A stretch of DNA of 64,000 nt from the NCBI RefSeq assembly GCF_028010285.1, contig NZ_CP116304.1:3984501-4048500 (forward strand), given 5' to 3'. This document shows, one piece after another, positions 17,428 to 27,017 of the stretch. Both the position numbers and the translations under genes were made by a program. Within the stretch, counting starts at the first letter, position 1; each line of letters starts with the position of its first letter. A model generated the notes under the pieces. It was not told where the DNA came from and searched no databases. It saw only the letters and a program-made list of their open reading frames with translations. The stretch comes from Pseudomonas sp. Q1-7. GTDB taxonomy: Bacteria > Pseudomonadota > Gammaproteobacteria > Pseudomonadales > Pseudomonadaceae.

Positions 17428-18717
17428 CTAGGCGTAGAAATCCACCAGACCGCGGCCACCCGCGGCATTGGCCGGACGGATTTCGCTGTGGCTGACGCTG
17501 ATTTCTTCATCGCCGCCGGCACCGAAATCGCCACGACCGCCAGCGGAACGGCGTCCGCCATCACCGTCCTGCCCCTGCCAGCCACGACTGAGCGACTGGT
17601 CGGAGACGTTCACGTCCAGCTGGTTCATGCCCTGTTGGGCAAACAGGTCGCGCAGACGGTGCATCTGCCCTTCCAGGGCATCACGGACACTGGCGTTGGG
17701 ACTGGCGAAGGTCACCTGGGTCTGGTCCTGGTTCAGGTTCACCCGTACTTCGAGGCGGCCCAGTTCCTGGGGATCGAGCTGGATCTCGGCGGACTTGAGG
17801 TTCTGGCTGGACAGCCACATCACACGGTCCACCACCGCCTCGCTCCAGCCGCCCTGGTTCATTGCCACGGGCTGGCCGGGCATCAGGGCCGGCGCGCGCT
17901 GGGCCTGGGCGGTCTGCTGACTGATCGCCTGGCTCAGGGCATTGAGACGGTTGGCCAGCAGTTCGTTGCGCACTTCACCCTTGTTCTCGCCTAGGCCTTC
18001 GCTCAGCTCTGCCGAGAGCTCGGCCGAGGACAGGACCTTGTCCAGCTCGCCCTCGCCGGCTTCCAGCGGCTTGTCGGCGAACGCCGCCAGGGCATCGGCA
18101 AAGCCCTGGTCAGCGGTGGGCGCAGCTTGCGCCGCCTGGGTGGCGGCCGCCGTCTGCGCCTGCTGGGCGGCCTGCGCCCCCTGATCCAGGGCCATTTTCA
18201 CCGCCGGCACACCGTTAAGCTGATCCAGCTCGGGGTCGAGGCTCGCCTCGCTCAGGCTGGCCGGAGCGCCACTGTTCACCGGCGGGGTGGCTGGCAGGTC
18301 CGGCATGGCTTCGCCGGTGCCCACGTCCACCGGTGCGTCATCTGCCGGCAACTGGCCCGTCATGGCCATCAGCAGTAGCGGGTCCATGACCGACTCATCG
18401 CCGACCTCCCGGGCTTCGCCCTCCTCGACCGGCAAGGGCTTGCCGCCATCGGCAACAGCCGGCTGGCCGACGGCAGGATCGACCGCCGGCTTGTCCGGGC
18501 CTTTCGCCTCGTCCGAGGTGTCCTTGGCCTGCCTGGCCGTCGCTTCATTGCGCTCGGCAGTCTTGGCCTGACGTTCTTTCGCGTACATCCGGGCGAAGCT
18601 GGAAGCCTCGCCCTTGCTGGTTTCCGCCGGTTTTTCCGGGGCTTTTGCGGCCGGTGCTTTCGGCTTCACCTCAGGTCGGGCCTGAAGAAGCAGATCGGGG
18701 GCAACGGGCATGGGCAC
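17428..18717 (-). CDS. fliK: Flagellar hook-length control protein FliK
   Basis: Secreted ruler that sets hook length and triggers the FlhB switch. The 429-aa protein has a long Ala/Pro/Glu-rich, poorly ordered N-terminal part (1-270) and the conserved C-terminal domain at about 290-390. That domain shows the typical pattern AEIQLDPQELGRLEVRV and VRDALEGQMHRLRDLF. A glycine/arginine-rich segment (GGRRSAGGRGDFGAGGDEE) precedes the C-terminus. It lies downstream of hptB with a 77-bp gap. Confidence 0.93.
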   Translation of the reverse strand: MPMPVAPDLLLQARPEVKPKAPAAKAPEKPAETSKGEASSFARMYAKERQAKTAERNEATARQAKDTSDEAKGPDKPAVDPAVGQPAVADGGKPLPVEEGEAREVGDESVMDPLLLMAMTGQLPADDAPVDVGTGEAMPDLPATPPVNSGAPASLSEASLDPELDQLNGVPAVKMALDQGAQAAQQAQTAAATQAAQAAPTADQGFADALAAFADKPLEAGEGELDKVLSSAELSAELSEGLGENKGEVRNELLANRLNALSQAISQQTAQAQRAPALMPGQPVAMNQGGWSEAVVDRVMWLSSQNLKSAEIQLDPQELGRLEVRVNLNQDQTQVTFASPNASVRDALEGQMHRLRDLFAQQGMNQLDVNVSDQSLSRGWQGQDGDGGRRSAGGRGDFGAGGDEEISVSHSEIRPANAAGGRGLVDFYA

Positions 18718-18794
18718 TCTCCGCTCGGGTTGGTTCGTGCCGGTGGGATTGCAAGGGATGGGCCAACCTTTCCGTCGCTGGGCGCGAGCGCCAC

Positions 18795-19148
18795 TCAGCG
18801 AGCCAGGCCGTGGCGCTCTTCCAGCATCAGGCCCTGGACAACCAGGAACTCCTGCTCGATCTGCAGGACCAGCGCGGTCGCATCGGCCAGTTGTTCACGC
18901 CGGGCGGTCTCCTCCAACTGCTTGCACAGGCCCGCCAGCACGGCGGCGCCCATGTTGCTGCAACTGCCCTTGAAACTGTGGGCGGCCAGGCGCAGGGCCT
19001 GACTGTCGGCCAGGGCGACGGCCCGATGGATTTGCCGCAGGCGTTCCGACGAGTCCGTCAGGAAGGTATCCAGCAACACCGGAAACTCACTCTCCATGAC
19101 GTCCCGCAGGGCGGACAGCACAGAATGGTCGAGATGGATATCGGACAA
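18795..19148 (-). CDS. hptB: Histidine phosphotransfer protein HptB
   Basis: Hpt protein that passes phosphate from hybrid sensor kinases to the response regulator HsbR. The 117-aa protein carries the active-site His in the motif AAHSFKGSCSNMGA (about residues 53-66). I chose TTG at 19148 because GAGGAG stands 8 nt upstream and this gives the family length. The in-frame ATG at 19241 would extend into hsbR. It is 31 bp downstream of hsbR, within the hsbA-hsbR-hptB gene run. Confidence 0.88.
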   Translation of the reverse strand: MSDIHLDHSVLSALRDVMESEFPVLLDTFLTDSSERLRQIHRAVALADSQALRLAAHSFKGSCSNMGAAVLAGLCKQLEETARREQLADATALVLQIEQEFLVVQGLMLEERHGLAR

Positions 19149-19179
19149 ACCCGTCGCTCCTCGTACTGAACGTCGGAAA

Positions 19180-20874
19180 TTATGCCTGAACGGGCCAGCG
19201 GAACTCGACGCGGATGCCCTTGCCGCCTTCGACGGCTTCACAGCGCGCGGTGAGCTGGCTGACCAGGGTCAGGCCCCGGCCGCAAAGACTGTCCATCGAC
19301 GGCTGGGAAGCCAGGACCGTCGCCAGGTCGAAACCCGTGCCGCTGTCTTCGACCTGGACCGTCAGGCACCCTCCCCGGCCTTCCGGAACCAGGTTCAGAT
19401 GGAATCGTACATAGCCCTCGGTCAGCGCGCCCAAGCGTTCGCCTCGCTCGCGGTAGTAGCGGGCGAAGCCTTCGGCGTTGCCTTTGAGGGAGGAATCCAG
19501 CCCCAGCACGCCGTGCTCCAGGGCGTTGGAATACAGCTCGGCGAGCACCGTGTAGAGGGCACCGCCCTGGTCGCGCAGGCCCTGGACCTCCAGCAGCAGT
19601 TGCAGGAGGAACGGCAGCGGATTGAAGCGTTTGAGCGTGTTCGCCCGGAACTCGAAAGACGCCGACCAGTCCAGCGGGCTGGCCTGGCCACTGTCGGTGA
19701 ACGCCAGCGTGGCGCGCTCGGTGGACTCTTCGAGCATGCGCACCTCGATCATGCTCACGTCGTCCTGGGCGTGGCCGCGGAAGGCGCTGAGGGCCAACTG
19801 GATATCGTCGAATAGCCGGTTGCCGTCGGTGTTGGCGTCGAACACCGCGCGCAGCCGCTGGTCGCCGAATATCTCATCGCTGTCGTTGCGGGTTTCCAGC
19901 ACACCGTCGGAGACCAGGAAGATGCGGTCGCCGGTCTCGATGGGGAAGGACTCGAAATGCGCGTTGAAGGCGCTCTGGTCGAGCACCCCCAGGGGCAGGT
20001 GGCGCGACACCAGCGGCACCAGCTCGCCGCTCTGCGCGCGACGCAGGTAGCCGTCGGGCAGCCCGCCGTTCCACACCTCGACCAGACGCCGCTGGAAGCT
20101 CAGGTTGAGGAACGTGGCGCAGCAGAACACCCCCACCGGCAGGATGCGCTTCAGCTTGGCGTTCATCTCACGGAGGATGTCCGCCAGGGCATAGCCCTTG
20201 GCGGTCATGCCATAGAACACCTCGGCCAGCGGCATGGCGCCGATGGCCGCCGGCAGGCCGTGGCCGGTGAAGTCGCCAAGCAACACATGCATGCCGCCCG
20301 AGGGCTTGTAGGCGGCCAGCAGCAGGTCGCCATTGAACAGCGCATAGGGTGACTGCAGGTAACGGATGTTCGGGGCGCTCAGGCAGCCGGAATGCGCCAC
20401 CTTGTCGAACACCGCCTTGGCCACTCGCTGCTCGGTGACCAGGTGCTCGTTGTGCCGGGCGATCAGGTCGCGCTGCTGCAGGACCGTGTCCTGCAACCGG
20501 CGCAGGCGGTCGAGGGCCTTGATCTTGGCCTCGAGGATGACCCGGTTGTAAGGCTTGGCGAGGAAGTCGTCGCCGCCCGCTTCCAGGCAGCGCACCAGCG
20601 CTTCATTCTCGGTCAGCGAGGTGAGGAAAATGATCGGCACCAGCGCTTCGCCGGCCAGTTGCTTGATCCGCCGAGCCGCCTCGAAGCCGTCCATCACCGG
20701 CATCAGGGCATCCATCAGCACCAGTTGCGGCTGTTCCTGCTGGAACAGCGCCACCGCCTCGCGACCGTTGGCGGCGGTCAGGGCGCGATGCCCCTGGCGG
20801 CTGACGATGGTGGAAAGCAGCAACCTGTCCGCCGCGTTGTCCTCGGCAATCAGGATCGTCAGCGGCGACGGCAT
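19180..20874 (-). CDS. hsbR: Response regulator/PP2C phosphatase/anti-sigma kinase HsbR
   Basis: Three-domain switch protein receiving phosphate from HptB and controlling the phosphorylation of HsbA. The 564-aa protein has a receiver domain (1-120; LMDALMPVMDG holds the phospho-Asp). A PP2C/SpoIIE-type phosphatase domain (about 180-385; GDFTGHGLPAAIGAMP, FLVSDGVLE) precedes a C-terminal HATPase serine-kinase domain (about 430-564; LYSNALEHGVLG, DSGTGFD, GRGLTLVSQL). The start is ATG 20874, with GAGGT 8 nt upstream; it lies 11 bp after hsbA. Confidence 0.9.
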   Translation of the reverse strand: MPSPLTILIAEDNAADRLLLSTIVSRQGHRALTAANGREAVALFQQEQPQLVLMDALMPVMDGFEAARRIKQLAGEALVPIIFLTSLTENEALVRCLEAGGDDFLAKPYNRVILEAKIKALDRLRRLQDTVLQQRDLIARHNEHLVTEQRVAKAVFDKVAHSGCLSAPNIRYLQSPYALFNGDLLLAAYKPSGGMHVLLGDFTGHGLPAAIGAMPLAEVFYGMTAKGYALADILREMNAKLKRILPVGVFCCATFLNLSFQRRLVEVWNGGLPDGYLRRAQSGELVPLVSRHLPLGVLDQSAFNAHFESFPIETGDRIFLVSDGVLETRNDSDEIFGDQRLRAVFDANTDGNRLFDDIQLALSAFRGHAQDDVSMIEVRMLEESTERATLAFTDSGQASPLDWSASFEFRANTLKRFNPLPFLLQLLLEVQGLRDQGGALYTVLAELYSNALEHGVLGLDSSLKGNAEGFARYYRERGERLGALTEGYVRFHLNLVPEGRGGCLTVQVEDSGTGFDLATVLASQPSMDSLCGRGLTLVSQLTARCEAVEGGKGIRVEFRWPVQA

Positions 20875-20885
20875 GGCTGTGGACC

Positions 20886-21191
20886 TCAGGCGATCTGGAA
20901 CAATTGTTCGAAGTTGGAGATGGCGAGGATCTTGCGGACGTCGGGGCTGCAATTGGCCAGGCGGATCTGCGCCCGTTCGCCGCCCGCGTGGTCGCGCAGC
21001 AGGAGCAGCATGCCGAGGGCGGAACTGTCGAGGTAGGTGGTGCCCTTGAGGTCCACCACGTAGCGCTTGGGCGTGACATTGACGCGCTCGTAGGCGTCGC
21101 GGAATTCCTGGTGGGCGCCGAAATCGAATCGTCCCTGGATGGTGATGGTCAGCTCCTGCCCATCGTCGGAGGGCATCGAGGTGATGGCCAT
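20886..21191 (-). CDS. hsbA: Anti-anti-sigma factor HsbA (STAS domain)
   Basis: Partner-switch protein that in P. aeruginosa binds FlgM or a diguanylate cyclase according to its phosphorylation state, linking swimming and biofilm. The 101-aa STAS-domain product has the switch serine in the segment GTTYLDSSALGMLLLL (about residues 51-66). The ATG at 21191 is preceded by AAGGAG at 6-nt spacing; upstream in-frame starts lack this. It is first in the hsbA-hsbR-hptB run, after a 409-bp spacer from fliJ. Confidence 0.9.
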   Translation of the reverse strand: MAITSMPSDDGQELTITIQGRFDFGAHQEFRDAYERVNVTPKRYVVDLKGTTYLDSSALGMLLLLRDHAGGERAQIRLANCSPDVRKILAISNFEQLFQIA

Positions 21192-21230
21192 GCAAAGCTC
21201 CTTGGTCAAGTTCGGGAAACGCGTGGTGAA

Positions 21231-21259
21231 GATTTAGCACCGGGCTGGAGGCGGGGCAA
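21231..21259 (-). promoter_or_regulatory. Possible sigma70/sigmaS-type promoter of hsbA
   Basis: On the minus strand TTGCCC (-35, 21259-21254) and an extended TGC-TAAATC (-10, 21236-21231) are 17 bp apart, about 40 bp before the hsbA ATG. The match is modest. Confidence 0.3.
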
Positions 21260-21428
21260 CTGGAAAGCGCTGGAGGTTGAGAAAATAGGGTTCCGAGATG
21301 ACCGGCTGAAGAACCTGGCCGAACCGGATCAGGGGGCTTGGAGTCCTGTGGTTCAGCTCATTGCCGAGTGGCCTTCAGGTTATCGCTTCGTGTCAGCCCC
21401 GAATGGGTATCGGGCAGGAAAAGACCAA

Positions 21429-21460
21429 GTAGGATGGGTTGAGGTACGAAACCCATGCTG
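21429..21460. repeat. Short palindromic intergenic repeat
   Basis: ATGGGTT (21434-21440) and AACCCAT (21450-21456) form a 7-bp stem around a 9-nt loop, flanked by GTAGG and GCTG. This type (GTAGGATGGGTT...AACCCATGC) recurs in Pseudomonas intergenic regions. That it is dispersed is from general knowledge, since only one copy is in the window. Confidence 0.55.
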
Positions 21461-21600
21461 ACGAGGCATCAGATACACGCGTAGTCCCACTTCCGGTGCA
21501 GATGAACGCCGAAGCGCGAAACGATCGGGACGTGGGGGCATCCAGCCGAACGCTGCCAACCAAGACAGTCACTCAAACCTGCCAATCCAATAGGCGTACC

Positions 21601-22050
21601 CTATTCCGCGTGTTTTGTCGGCAACCGCTGCACCAGTTCGTCCAGCAGCTTCTGCTCGCGCTTGTCCTCCGCCGCGCGGGCTTCGTCGAGGTAGCGCTGC
21701 ACCAGCTTGCGCAGGCCTTCCAGACGCGCGTAGCGCTCCTGCCAGGCGGCGCGGGCCTTTTCGAGGTTGTCGCGGTGCCATCGGACGCTCTGCAACTGCT
21801 GGCCGATGGCGGATTCCAGCTGGGACAGGAAGCGCTGGTAGTTCATCAGCCATTGGCCGGAAACACCGCGCTGCCCCTCTTCGATCCATTGCCGTTGGTA
21901 GTCGGCCCGATAGCGTTCGAGCTCGCCGAGCTTCATCTCCGCCTGGGTGAGTTGGCCCTGGCAGCGGCCAAGCGTGCGCGCCGCTTCGCGTTCGACGCGT
22001 TCGGCCATTTCGACCACCGGCGCCAGGCGCGCCGCGCGATGGCGGGACAT
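21601..22050 (-). CDS. fliJ: Flagellar export chaperone/escort FliJ
   Basis: Coiled-coil stalk of the export ATPase complex; it couples FliI to FlhA and recycles chaperones. The 149-aa protein is rich in Arg, Glu, Gln and Leu and is predicted almost entirely as two long helices, with the usual LGELERYRADYQRQWIEEG centre. It lies 6 bp downstream of fliI and ends the fliE-F-G-H-I-J run. Confidence 0.94.
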   Translation of the reverse strand: MSRHRAARLAPVVEMAERVEREAARTLGRCQGQLTQAEMKLGELERYRADYQRQWIEEGQRGVSGQWLMNYQRFLSQLESAIGQQLQSVRWHRDNLEKARAAWQERYARLEGLRKLVQRYLDEARAAEDKREQKLLDELVQRLPTKHAE

Positions 22051-22056
22051 GCGCTA

Positions 22057-23409
22057 TCAGCCCTGGACGCCCAGGCTGGCGGCCAGGCGCTCGGTGCTCT
22101 GGGCCAGGCTCTCGCTCTCGTCCAGGGCCTGGCGCAGGAAGGCGCTCATGACCGGCTGACGGGCGATGGCGAGATCGGTGTCGGGATCGCCGCCGGCGAC
22201 ATAGGCGCCGACGCTGATCAGGTCGCGGCTCTGCTGGTAACGCGACCAGAGCTGCTTGAAGCGCTGGGCCAGCTTCATGTGCGAGGGGCTGACCACTTGG
22301 GGCATGACCCGGCTGATGGACGCTTCGATGTCGATGGCCGGGTAGTGGCCTTCCTCGGCTAGGCGCCGGGACAGCACGAAGTGGCCGTCGAGCACGCCGC
22401 GCGCGGAGTCGGCGATGGGGTCCTGCTGGTCGTCGCCCTCCGACAGCACGGTGTAGAAGGCGGTAATGGAGCCGCCGCCCTGCTCCGCGTTGCCGGCGCG
22501 TTCCACCAGCTTCGGCAGCTTGGCGAACACCGACGGCGGATAGCCCTTGGTGGCCGGCGGCTCGCCGATGGCCAGGGCGATCTCGCGCTGGGCCTGGGCG
22601 AAGCGGGTCAGGGAATCCATCAGCAACAGGACGTTCTTGCCCTTGTCGCGGAAATATTCGGCGATGCGCGTGCAGTACATGGCGGCGCGCAGGCGCATCA
22701 GCGGCGCGTCGTCCGCCGGTGAGGCGACCACCACGGAGCGCTTGAGGCCTTCCTCGCCGAGGATGTGCTCGATGAACTCCTTCACCTCGCGACCCCGTTC
22801 GCCGATCAGGCCGACGACGATGATCTCCGCTTCGGTGAAGCGGGTCATCATGCCCAGCAGCACGCTCTTGCCCACGCCGGTGCCGGCGAACAGGCCGAGG
22901 CGCTGGCCGCGACCGACGGTGAGCAGCGAATTGATCGAGCGAATGCCCACGTCCAGGGGTTCGCTGATGGGGTGGCGCTTCAACGGGTTGATGGTCGGGC
23001 CATCCATCGGCACCCAGTCCTCGGCCTTCATGCCGCCTTTGCCATCCAACGCGCGGCCGGCGCCATCGAGCACACGGCCGAGCATGGACATGCCCATGGG
23101 CAGGCGGCCGGTATCCGGCAAGGGCACCACGCGGGCGCCGGGGGCGATGCCGGACAGACTGCCGACCGGCATCAGGTAGATCTTGCTGCCGGCGAAGCCC
23201 ATGACCTCGGCCTCCACCTGCACCGGGTGGTAGCTGTCGTCGTTGATCACCAGGCAGCGGCTGCCCACCGGCGCGCGCAATCCTTCGGCCTCCAGGGTGA
23301 GGCCCACCATGCGTAGCAGGCGGCCTTCCACCAACGGTTGCGAGGGCAGTTCGATGACATCGTCGTAGCCCGCCAGGCGCTTGGCGAAACTGGTGCGCTC
23401 AATACGCAT
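22057..23409 (-). CDS. fliI: Flagellum-specific ATPase FliI
   Basis: Hexameric ATPase that energises and loads substrates at the export gate; homologous to the F1 beta subunit. The 450-aa protein has an N-terminal beta-barrel domain (about 20-95), Walker [16 protein letters not shown] (about residues 173-187), Walker [19 protein letters not shown] and the [18 protein letters not shown] loop. It overlaps fliH by 11 bp and precedes fliJ by 6 bp. Confidence 0.97.
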   Translation of the reverse strand: MRIERTSFAKRLAGYDDVIELPSQPLVEGRLLRMVGLTLEAEGLRAPVGSRCLVINDDSYHPVQVEAEVMGFAGSKIYLMPVGSLSGIAPGARVVPLPDTGRLPMGMSMLGRVLDGAGRALDGKGGMKAEDWVPMDGPTINPLKRHPISEPLDVGIRSINSLLTVGRGQRLGLFAGTGVGKSVLLGMMTRFTEAEIIVVGLIGERGREVKEFIEHILGEEGLKRSVVVASPADDAPLMRLRAAMYCTRIAEYFRDKGKNVLLLMDSLTRFAQAQREIALAIGEPPATKGYPPSVFAKLPKLVERAGNAEQGGGSITAFYTVLSEGDDQQDPIADSARGVLDGHFVLSRRLAEEGHYPAIDIEASISRVMPQVVSPSHMKLAQRFKQLWSRYQQSRDLISVGAYVAGGDPDTDLAIARQPVMSAFLRQALDESESLAQSTERLAASLGVQG

Positions 23410-24199
23410 GGTCGAGGCTGTCCGGGGAATCCAGGTCGACCACCAGGTCGGCGGACGGCGGGTGGACCTTCTGTTCGCGCTGCTGCTCGAACAACTGCTT
23501 CATTGCCTGGCTCAGGCGCGTCTCGATGCTGGCGTCGATACGCGAATGCTCGGTTTCGACCCGACAGCCGCCCGGCTCCAGGGATTCGTCTTCGAGGATG
23601 CGCCAACTTTCCTCGTGACGCTCGCGCAGCGCCTTCACCTGCTCGAAGTCCTGCGGGTTGATGTGGATGCGCACATTCTCGGCCCCCATGGGCAGCAGCT
23701 TCAGGGCTTCACGCAGCACATGGCGGATCTGGCTGGAGTCCATGCGCAGTTCGCGCTGGATCACCTGGCGGGTGATCAGGCTGGTGAGCTGCACCAGGGA
23801 CTCCTCGATCTGCCGGTCCTGTTCGGCGATGGGCTCCAGCAAGTGCCCCATCAAGGTCTCGAGCTGGGCCAGGCGGGCATTCACGGCCACTTCGGCGTCC
23901 TGCCGGGCCTTGAGCTGGCCGGCATGGAAGCCGTCGCGCTCACCGGTGGCGAAACCCTCGTTGTAGGCATCCTGGCGGATGGCTTCGAGCTCCTCCAGCG
24001 TCAGCGGCTTGACGTCCTCGACCGGCACCTCTTCGATCTGCGGCTCGGGCTCCGCCTCGACCGCCTCCGGCGCCGGTTCTTCCACCTCGGCGGGCTCGGC
24101 GGCGTGGGGGTCGAAGCTGGGCAGCGACCAGCGGTCGAAGCCGCCGACGTCCTTGGCGCGGATCAGTTCGCTTGCCGATTCCTTGTTGGCCATGGACAT
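23399..24199 (-). CDS. fliH: Flagellar assembly protein FliH
   Basis: Regulator of FliI that tethers the ATPase to FliN and FlhA. The 266-aa protein has a short N-terminal segment with Trp (DRWSLPSF), an acidic Pro/Glu linker (about 30-75, repeated PEPxxEE) and a coiled-coil centre. The C-terminal FliI-binding domain follows (about 125-245; [19 protein letters not shown]). It starts 4 bp after fliG and overlaps fliI by 11 bp. Confidence 0.95.
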   Translation of the reverse strand: MSMANKESASELIRAKDVGGFDRWSLPSFDPHAAEPAEVEEPAPEAVEAEPEPQIEEVPVEDVKPLTLEELEAIRQDAYNEGFATGERDGFHAGQLKARQDAEVAVNARLAQLETLMGHLLEPIAEQDRQIEESLVQLTSLITRQVIQRELRMDSSQIRHVLREALKLLPMGAENVRIHINPQDFEQVKALRERHEESWRILEDESLEPGGCRVETEHSRIDASIETRLSQAMKQLFEQQREQKVHPPSADLVVDLDSPDSLDHAY

Positions 24200-24203
24200 C
24201 GCC

Positions 24204-25220
24204 TCAGATCATTTCTTCGCCGCCCTTGCCGCCGAGGGCGATTTCCCCGGCTTCGGCCATGCGGCGAGCGATGGTGAGGATTTCCTTCTGCGCCGACTCG
24301 ACGTCGCTGACACGCACCGGGCCCTTGGCTTCCAGGTCGTCGCGCAGCAGCTCGGCGGCACGCTTGGACATGTTCTTGAAGACCTTTTCCTTGATCGCGT
24401 CGTCCGCCCCCTTGAGGGCCAGCACCAGCACGTCGGAGGACACCTCCCGCAACAGTGCCTGGATGCCGCGGTCGTCGACATCGGCCAGGTTGTCGAAGAC
24501 GAACATCAGGTCTTCGATCTGCGAGGAGAGGTCCTCGTCCACTTCGCGGATGGAGTCCATCAACTGACCTTCGACCGAGCTGTCGAGGAAGTTCATGATG
24601 TCCGCCGCGCGCTTCACGCCGCCCATGGTGGTACGGGTGGTGCTGGCATTGCCGGCGAACTGCTTCTCCAGGATCAGGTTGAGTTCCTTGAGCGCGGACG
24701 GCTGCACGGTGTTCAGCGAGGACACGCGCAGGACGATGTCCAGGCGCACCTTGTGGTCGAAATGGCTGAGCACTTCGGCGGCCTGGTCCGGGTCCAGGTA
24801 GGCGACCACGATGGCCTGGATCTGCGGGTGCTCGTAGCGGATCACGTCGGCCACGGCGCGCGGCTCCATCCACTTCAGGCTGTCCAGGCCGCTGGTGCTG
24901 CCGCCCAGCAGGATACGGTCGATCAGGTTGTTGGCCTTGTCCTCGCCCAGGGCCTGGGTGAGCATCTTGCGGATGTAGCCGTCGGCGCCGACGCCCAGGC
25001 TGGTCTGGTCGCCCACCATATCGACGAACTCGCTCATCACCTGCTCCACCTGCTCGCGGTGGATATTGCGCATCTGCGCCATGGCGACGCCGACCCGCTG
25101 CACTTCCTTCGGCCCCATGTGGCGGAGCACCTGGGCGGCATCGGTCTCACCCAGGGACAGCAGCAGGATGGCTGCCTTGTCGACCTTGTTCAGCTTGGCT
25201 GGGAGACGGTTTTCACTCAT
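24204..25220 (-). CDS. fliG: Flagellar motor switch protein FliG
   Basis: Rotor protein that contacts the stators and generates torque. The 338-aa protein has the N-terminal FliF-binding domain (VDKAAILLLSLGETDAAQVLRHM), the armadillo middle domain with the EHPQ motif (about residues 132-135) and the C-terminal torque domain. Charged helix residues in that domain (VREDLSSQIEDLMFVFDNL, LGAKGPVR region) are conserved. It overlaps the fliF end by 8 bp. Confidence 0.97.
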   Translation of the reverse strand: MSENRLPAKLNKVDKAAILLLSLGETDAAQVLRHMGPKEVQRVGVAMAQMRNIHREQVEQVMSEFVDMVGDQTSLGVGADGYIRKMLTQALGEDKANNLIDRILLGGSTSGLDSLKWMEPRAVADVIRYEHPQIQAIVVAYLDPDQAAEVLSHFDHKVRLDIVLRVSSLNTVQPSALKELNLILEKQFAGNASTTRTTMGGVKRAADIMNFLDSSVEGQLMDSIREVDEDLSSQIEDLMFVFDNLADVDDRGIQALLREVSSDVLVLALKGADDAIKEKVFKNMSKRAAELLRDDLEAKGPVRVSDVESAQKEILTIARRMAEAGEIALGGKGGEEMI

Positions 25221-27003
25221 CGGCGTTGATCCACTCTTTGACTACCAGGGCCACACGGCCAGGATCTTCGGCCACCAGGTTCTTGATGGCATTGAGCTGC
25301 GCATCATACCCATCGCTCGGGCTGGGCAGCAGGATGCTTTGCGGGCCGCCCAGGCTCACACGGTCGTCCGACAGCTCACCGGACAGCCCCATCTCGCCCA
25401 GGTCGACATCGCCGTCGCGGCCGCCCGCCAGCTCCTTGGTCTTGCTGGCGCCGCTGATGTTGTTCAGCACCGGACGCAGCACCCCGAACACCAGCACCAG
25501 GATGAAGAGCACGCCGAGCACCTGCTTCACCACATCCCAGAACCAGGGCTGGGTGTAGAACGGAATGTCGATGACTTCTTCGCTGTGGTCGGCCAGGAAC
25601 GCGGTGTTGATCACGCTGACGCTGTCGCCGCGGCTGGCGTCGTAGCCCACTGCGTCCTGTACCAGGCGGGTGAAGCGGGCGATCTCGTCGGCACTCCAGG
25701 GCACACGGGTGACCTCGCCGCTCTGCGGGTCGACCTTGACCTGGTCATCCAGCACCACCGCGACGGACAGCCGGCGCAGGCGCCCTTGCTGCTGCTTGGT
25801 GTAGCTGATGGAGCGGTCCAGTTCGAAGTTGCGGGTGGTCTGGTCGCGCTTGTCGGTCGGGTACGGTGCGAGCATCGGCTTGCCGGTAGCTTGGTCGATG
25901 ATCTGCTGGCCGTTGTCGTCCAGGATCGGCTGGCCCGGCTGCACACCGGCCGGTGCGGCGCCGGTGGCCTGCTGGGGCGCGGCGCCGGGCGCCGGCGGCT
26001 GGTTGGACAGCGCGCCGGGCACGCCCTGTGGGCCGCCATTGTTCTGGCGCTCCTCGGCCAGTTTCTGTTCGCTGCGCAGGGCGGGCTGGTCCGGGTTGAA
26101 CATTTCGGATGTGGACTCGACGGCGCTGAAGTCCACGTCCGCCGAGACTTCCGCCTTGTAGCGGCCGCTGCCCAGCACCGGCTGCAGGATGCTGTGCACG
26201 CGCTGGGTGTAGAGGGTTTCCATGCGCCGGGAATAGTCGAACTGCTTGCCGGCCATGGTCAGCTCGGACAGTTCCTGCTGATCGGACAGCAGGTTGCCCT
26301 TCTGGTCGACCACGGTGACCTGGGACTTTTCCAGTTCCGGCACGCTGGTGGCCACCAGGTTGACGATGGCCATGACCTGGCTCGGCTCCAGGGCGCGGCC
26401 CGGATAGAGCTCCACCAGCACCGAAGCGGTCGGCTTGCGCTCGTCGCGGACGAACACCGAGCTCTTCGGAATGGCCAGGTGCACGCGGGCACCCTTGACG
26501 TTGTTCAGGCTGGAGATGGTGCGCGCCAGTTCACCCTCAAGACCGCGCCGGTAGCGGGTCGCCTCCATGAACTGGCTGGTGCCCAGACCCTGTTCCTTGT
26601 CGAGGATCTCGAAGCCGACGGTGTTGTCGCTGGGCGCCACGCCGGCGGCGGCCAGTTTCATGCGGGCGCGGGCCAGATCCTCGGACTTCACCAGCAGGGC
26701 CCCGGAGTTGGGCTCGATCTTGTAGGCGATGTCGGCGGCGCCCAGGGCTTCGACCACCTGGTTGGCGTCCATCCCGGAAAGGCTGCCGTAGAGCGGACGG
26801 TAGTCCGGCTGCTGCGACCAGAGCACCACGGCAAAACCGATGGCAACGCTGGCGGCCAGGCCGACCAGCAGGCCGACCTGACGCAGCATGCTCATCTGCG
26901 AGAGGTTCTCCAGGAAAGACAGCCCGAACAGTGGCTTCTTCTCTTCCGGGCTCTCCGACGCATCCGTCTTGGCGGGGACTTTTGCAACAGCAGCTTCAGC
27001 CAT
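25213..27003 (-). CDS. fliF: Flagellar MS-ring protein FliF
   Basis: Forms the MS ring in the inner membrane. The 596-aa protein has two membrane segments: residues about 43-62 (VGLLVGLAASVAIGFAVVLW) and about 478-498 (VLGVLFILVLVFGVLRPVL). Between them are the ring-building RBM1-3 domains, a Pro/Gly-rich loop (about 320-370), and the C-terminal FliG-binding peptide. It lies between fliE (14 bp) and fliG. Confidence 0.97.
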   Translation of the reverse strand: MAEAAVAKVPAKTDASESPEEKKPLFGLSFLENLSQMSMLRQVGLLVGLAASVAIGFAVVLWSQQPDYRPLYGSLSGMDANQVVEALGAADIAYKIEPNSGALLVKSEDLARARMKLAAAGVAPSDNTVGFEILDKEQGLGTSQFMEATRYRRGLEGELARTISSLNNVKGARVHLAIPKSSVFVRDERKPTASVLVELYPGRALEPSQVMAIVNLVATSVPELEKSQVTVVDQKGNLLSDQQELSELTMAGKQFDYSRRMETLYTQRVHSILQPVLGSGRYKAEVSADVDFSAVESTSEMFNPDQPALRSEQKLAEERQNNGGPQGVPGALSNQPPAPGAAPQQATGAAPAGVQPGQPILDDNGQQIIDQATGKPMLAPYPTDKRDQTTRNFELDRSISYTKQQQGRLRRLSVAVVLDDQVKVDPQSGEVTRVPWSADEIARFTRLVQDAVGYDASRGDSVSVINTAFLADHSEEVIDIPFYTQPWFWDVVKQVLGVLFILVLVFGVLRPVLNNISGASKTKELAGGRDGDVDLGEMGLSGELSDDRVSLGGPQSILLPSPSDGYDAQLNAIKNLVAEDPGRVALVVKEWINADE

Positions 27004-27017
27004 TTCTCAACCCGCCC

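Larger units (their letters stand above)
21192..21600. other. 409-bp intergenic spacer between fliJ and hsbA
   Basis: No convincing gene is seen on either strand. It holds a palindromic repeat at 21429-21460 and a possible sigma70-like promoter next to hsbA. The rest is unexplained and looks less codon-biased than its flanks. Confidence 0.5.
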
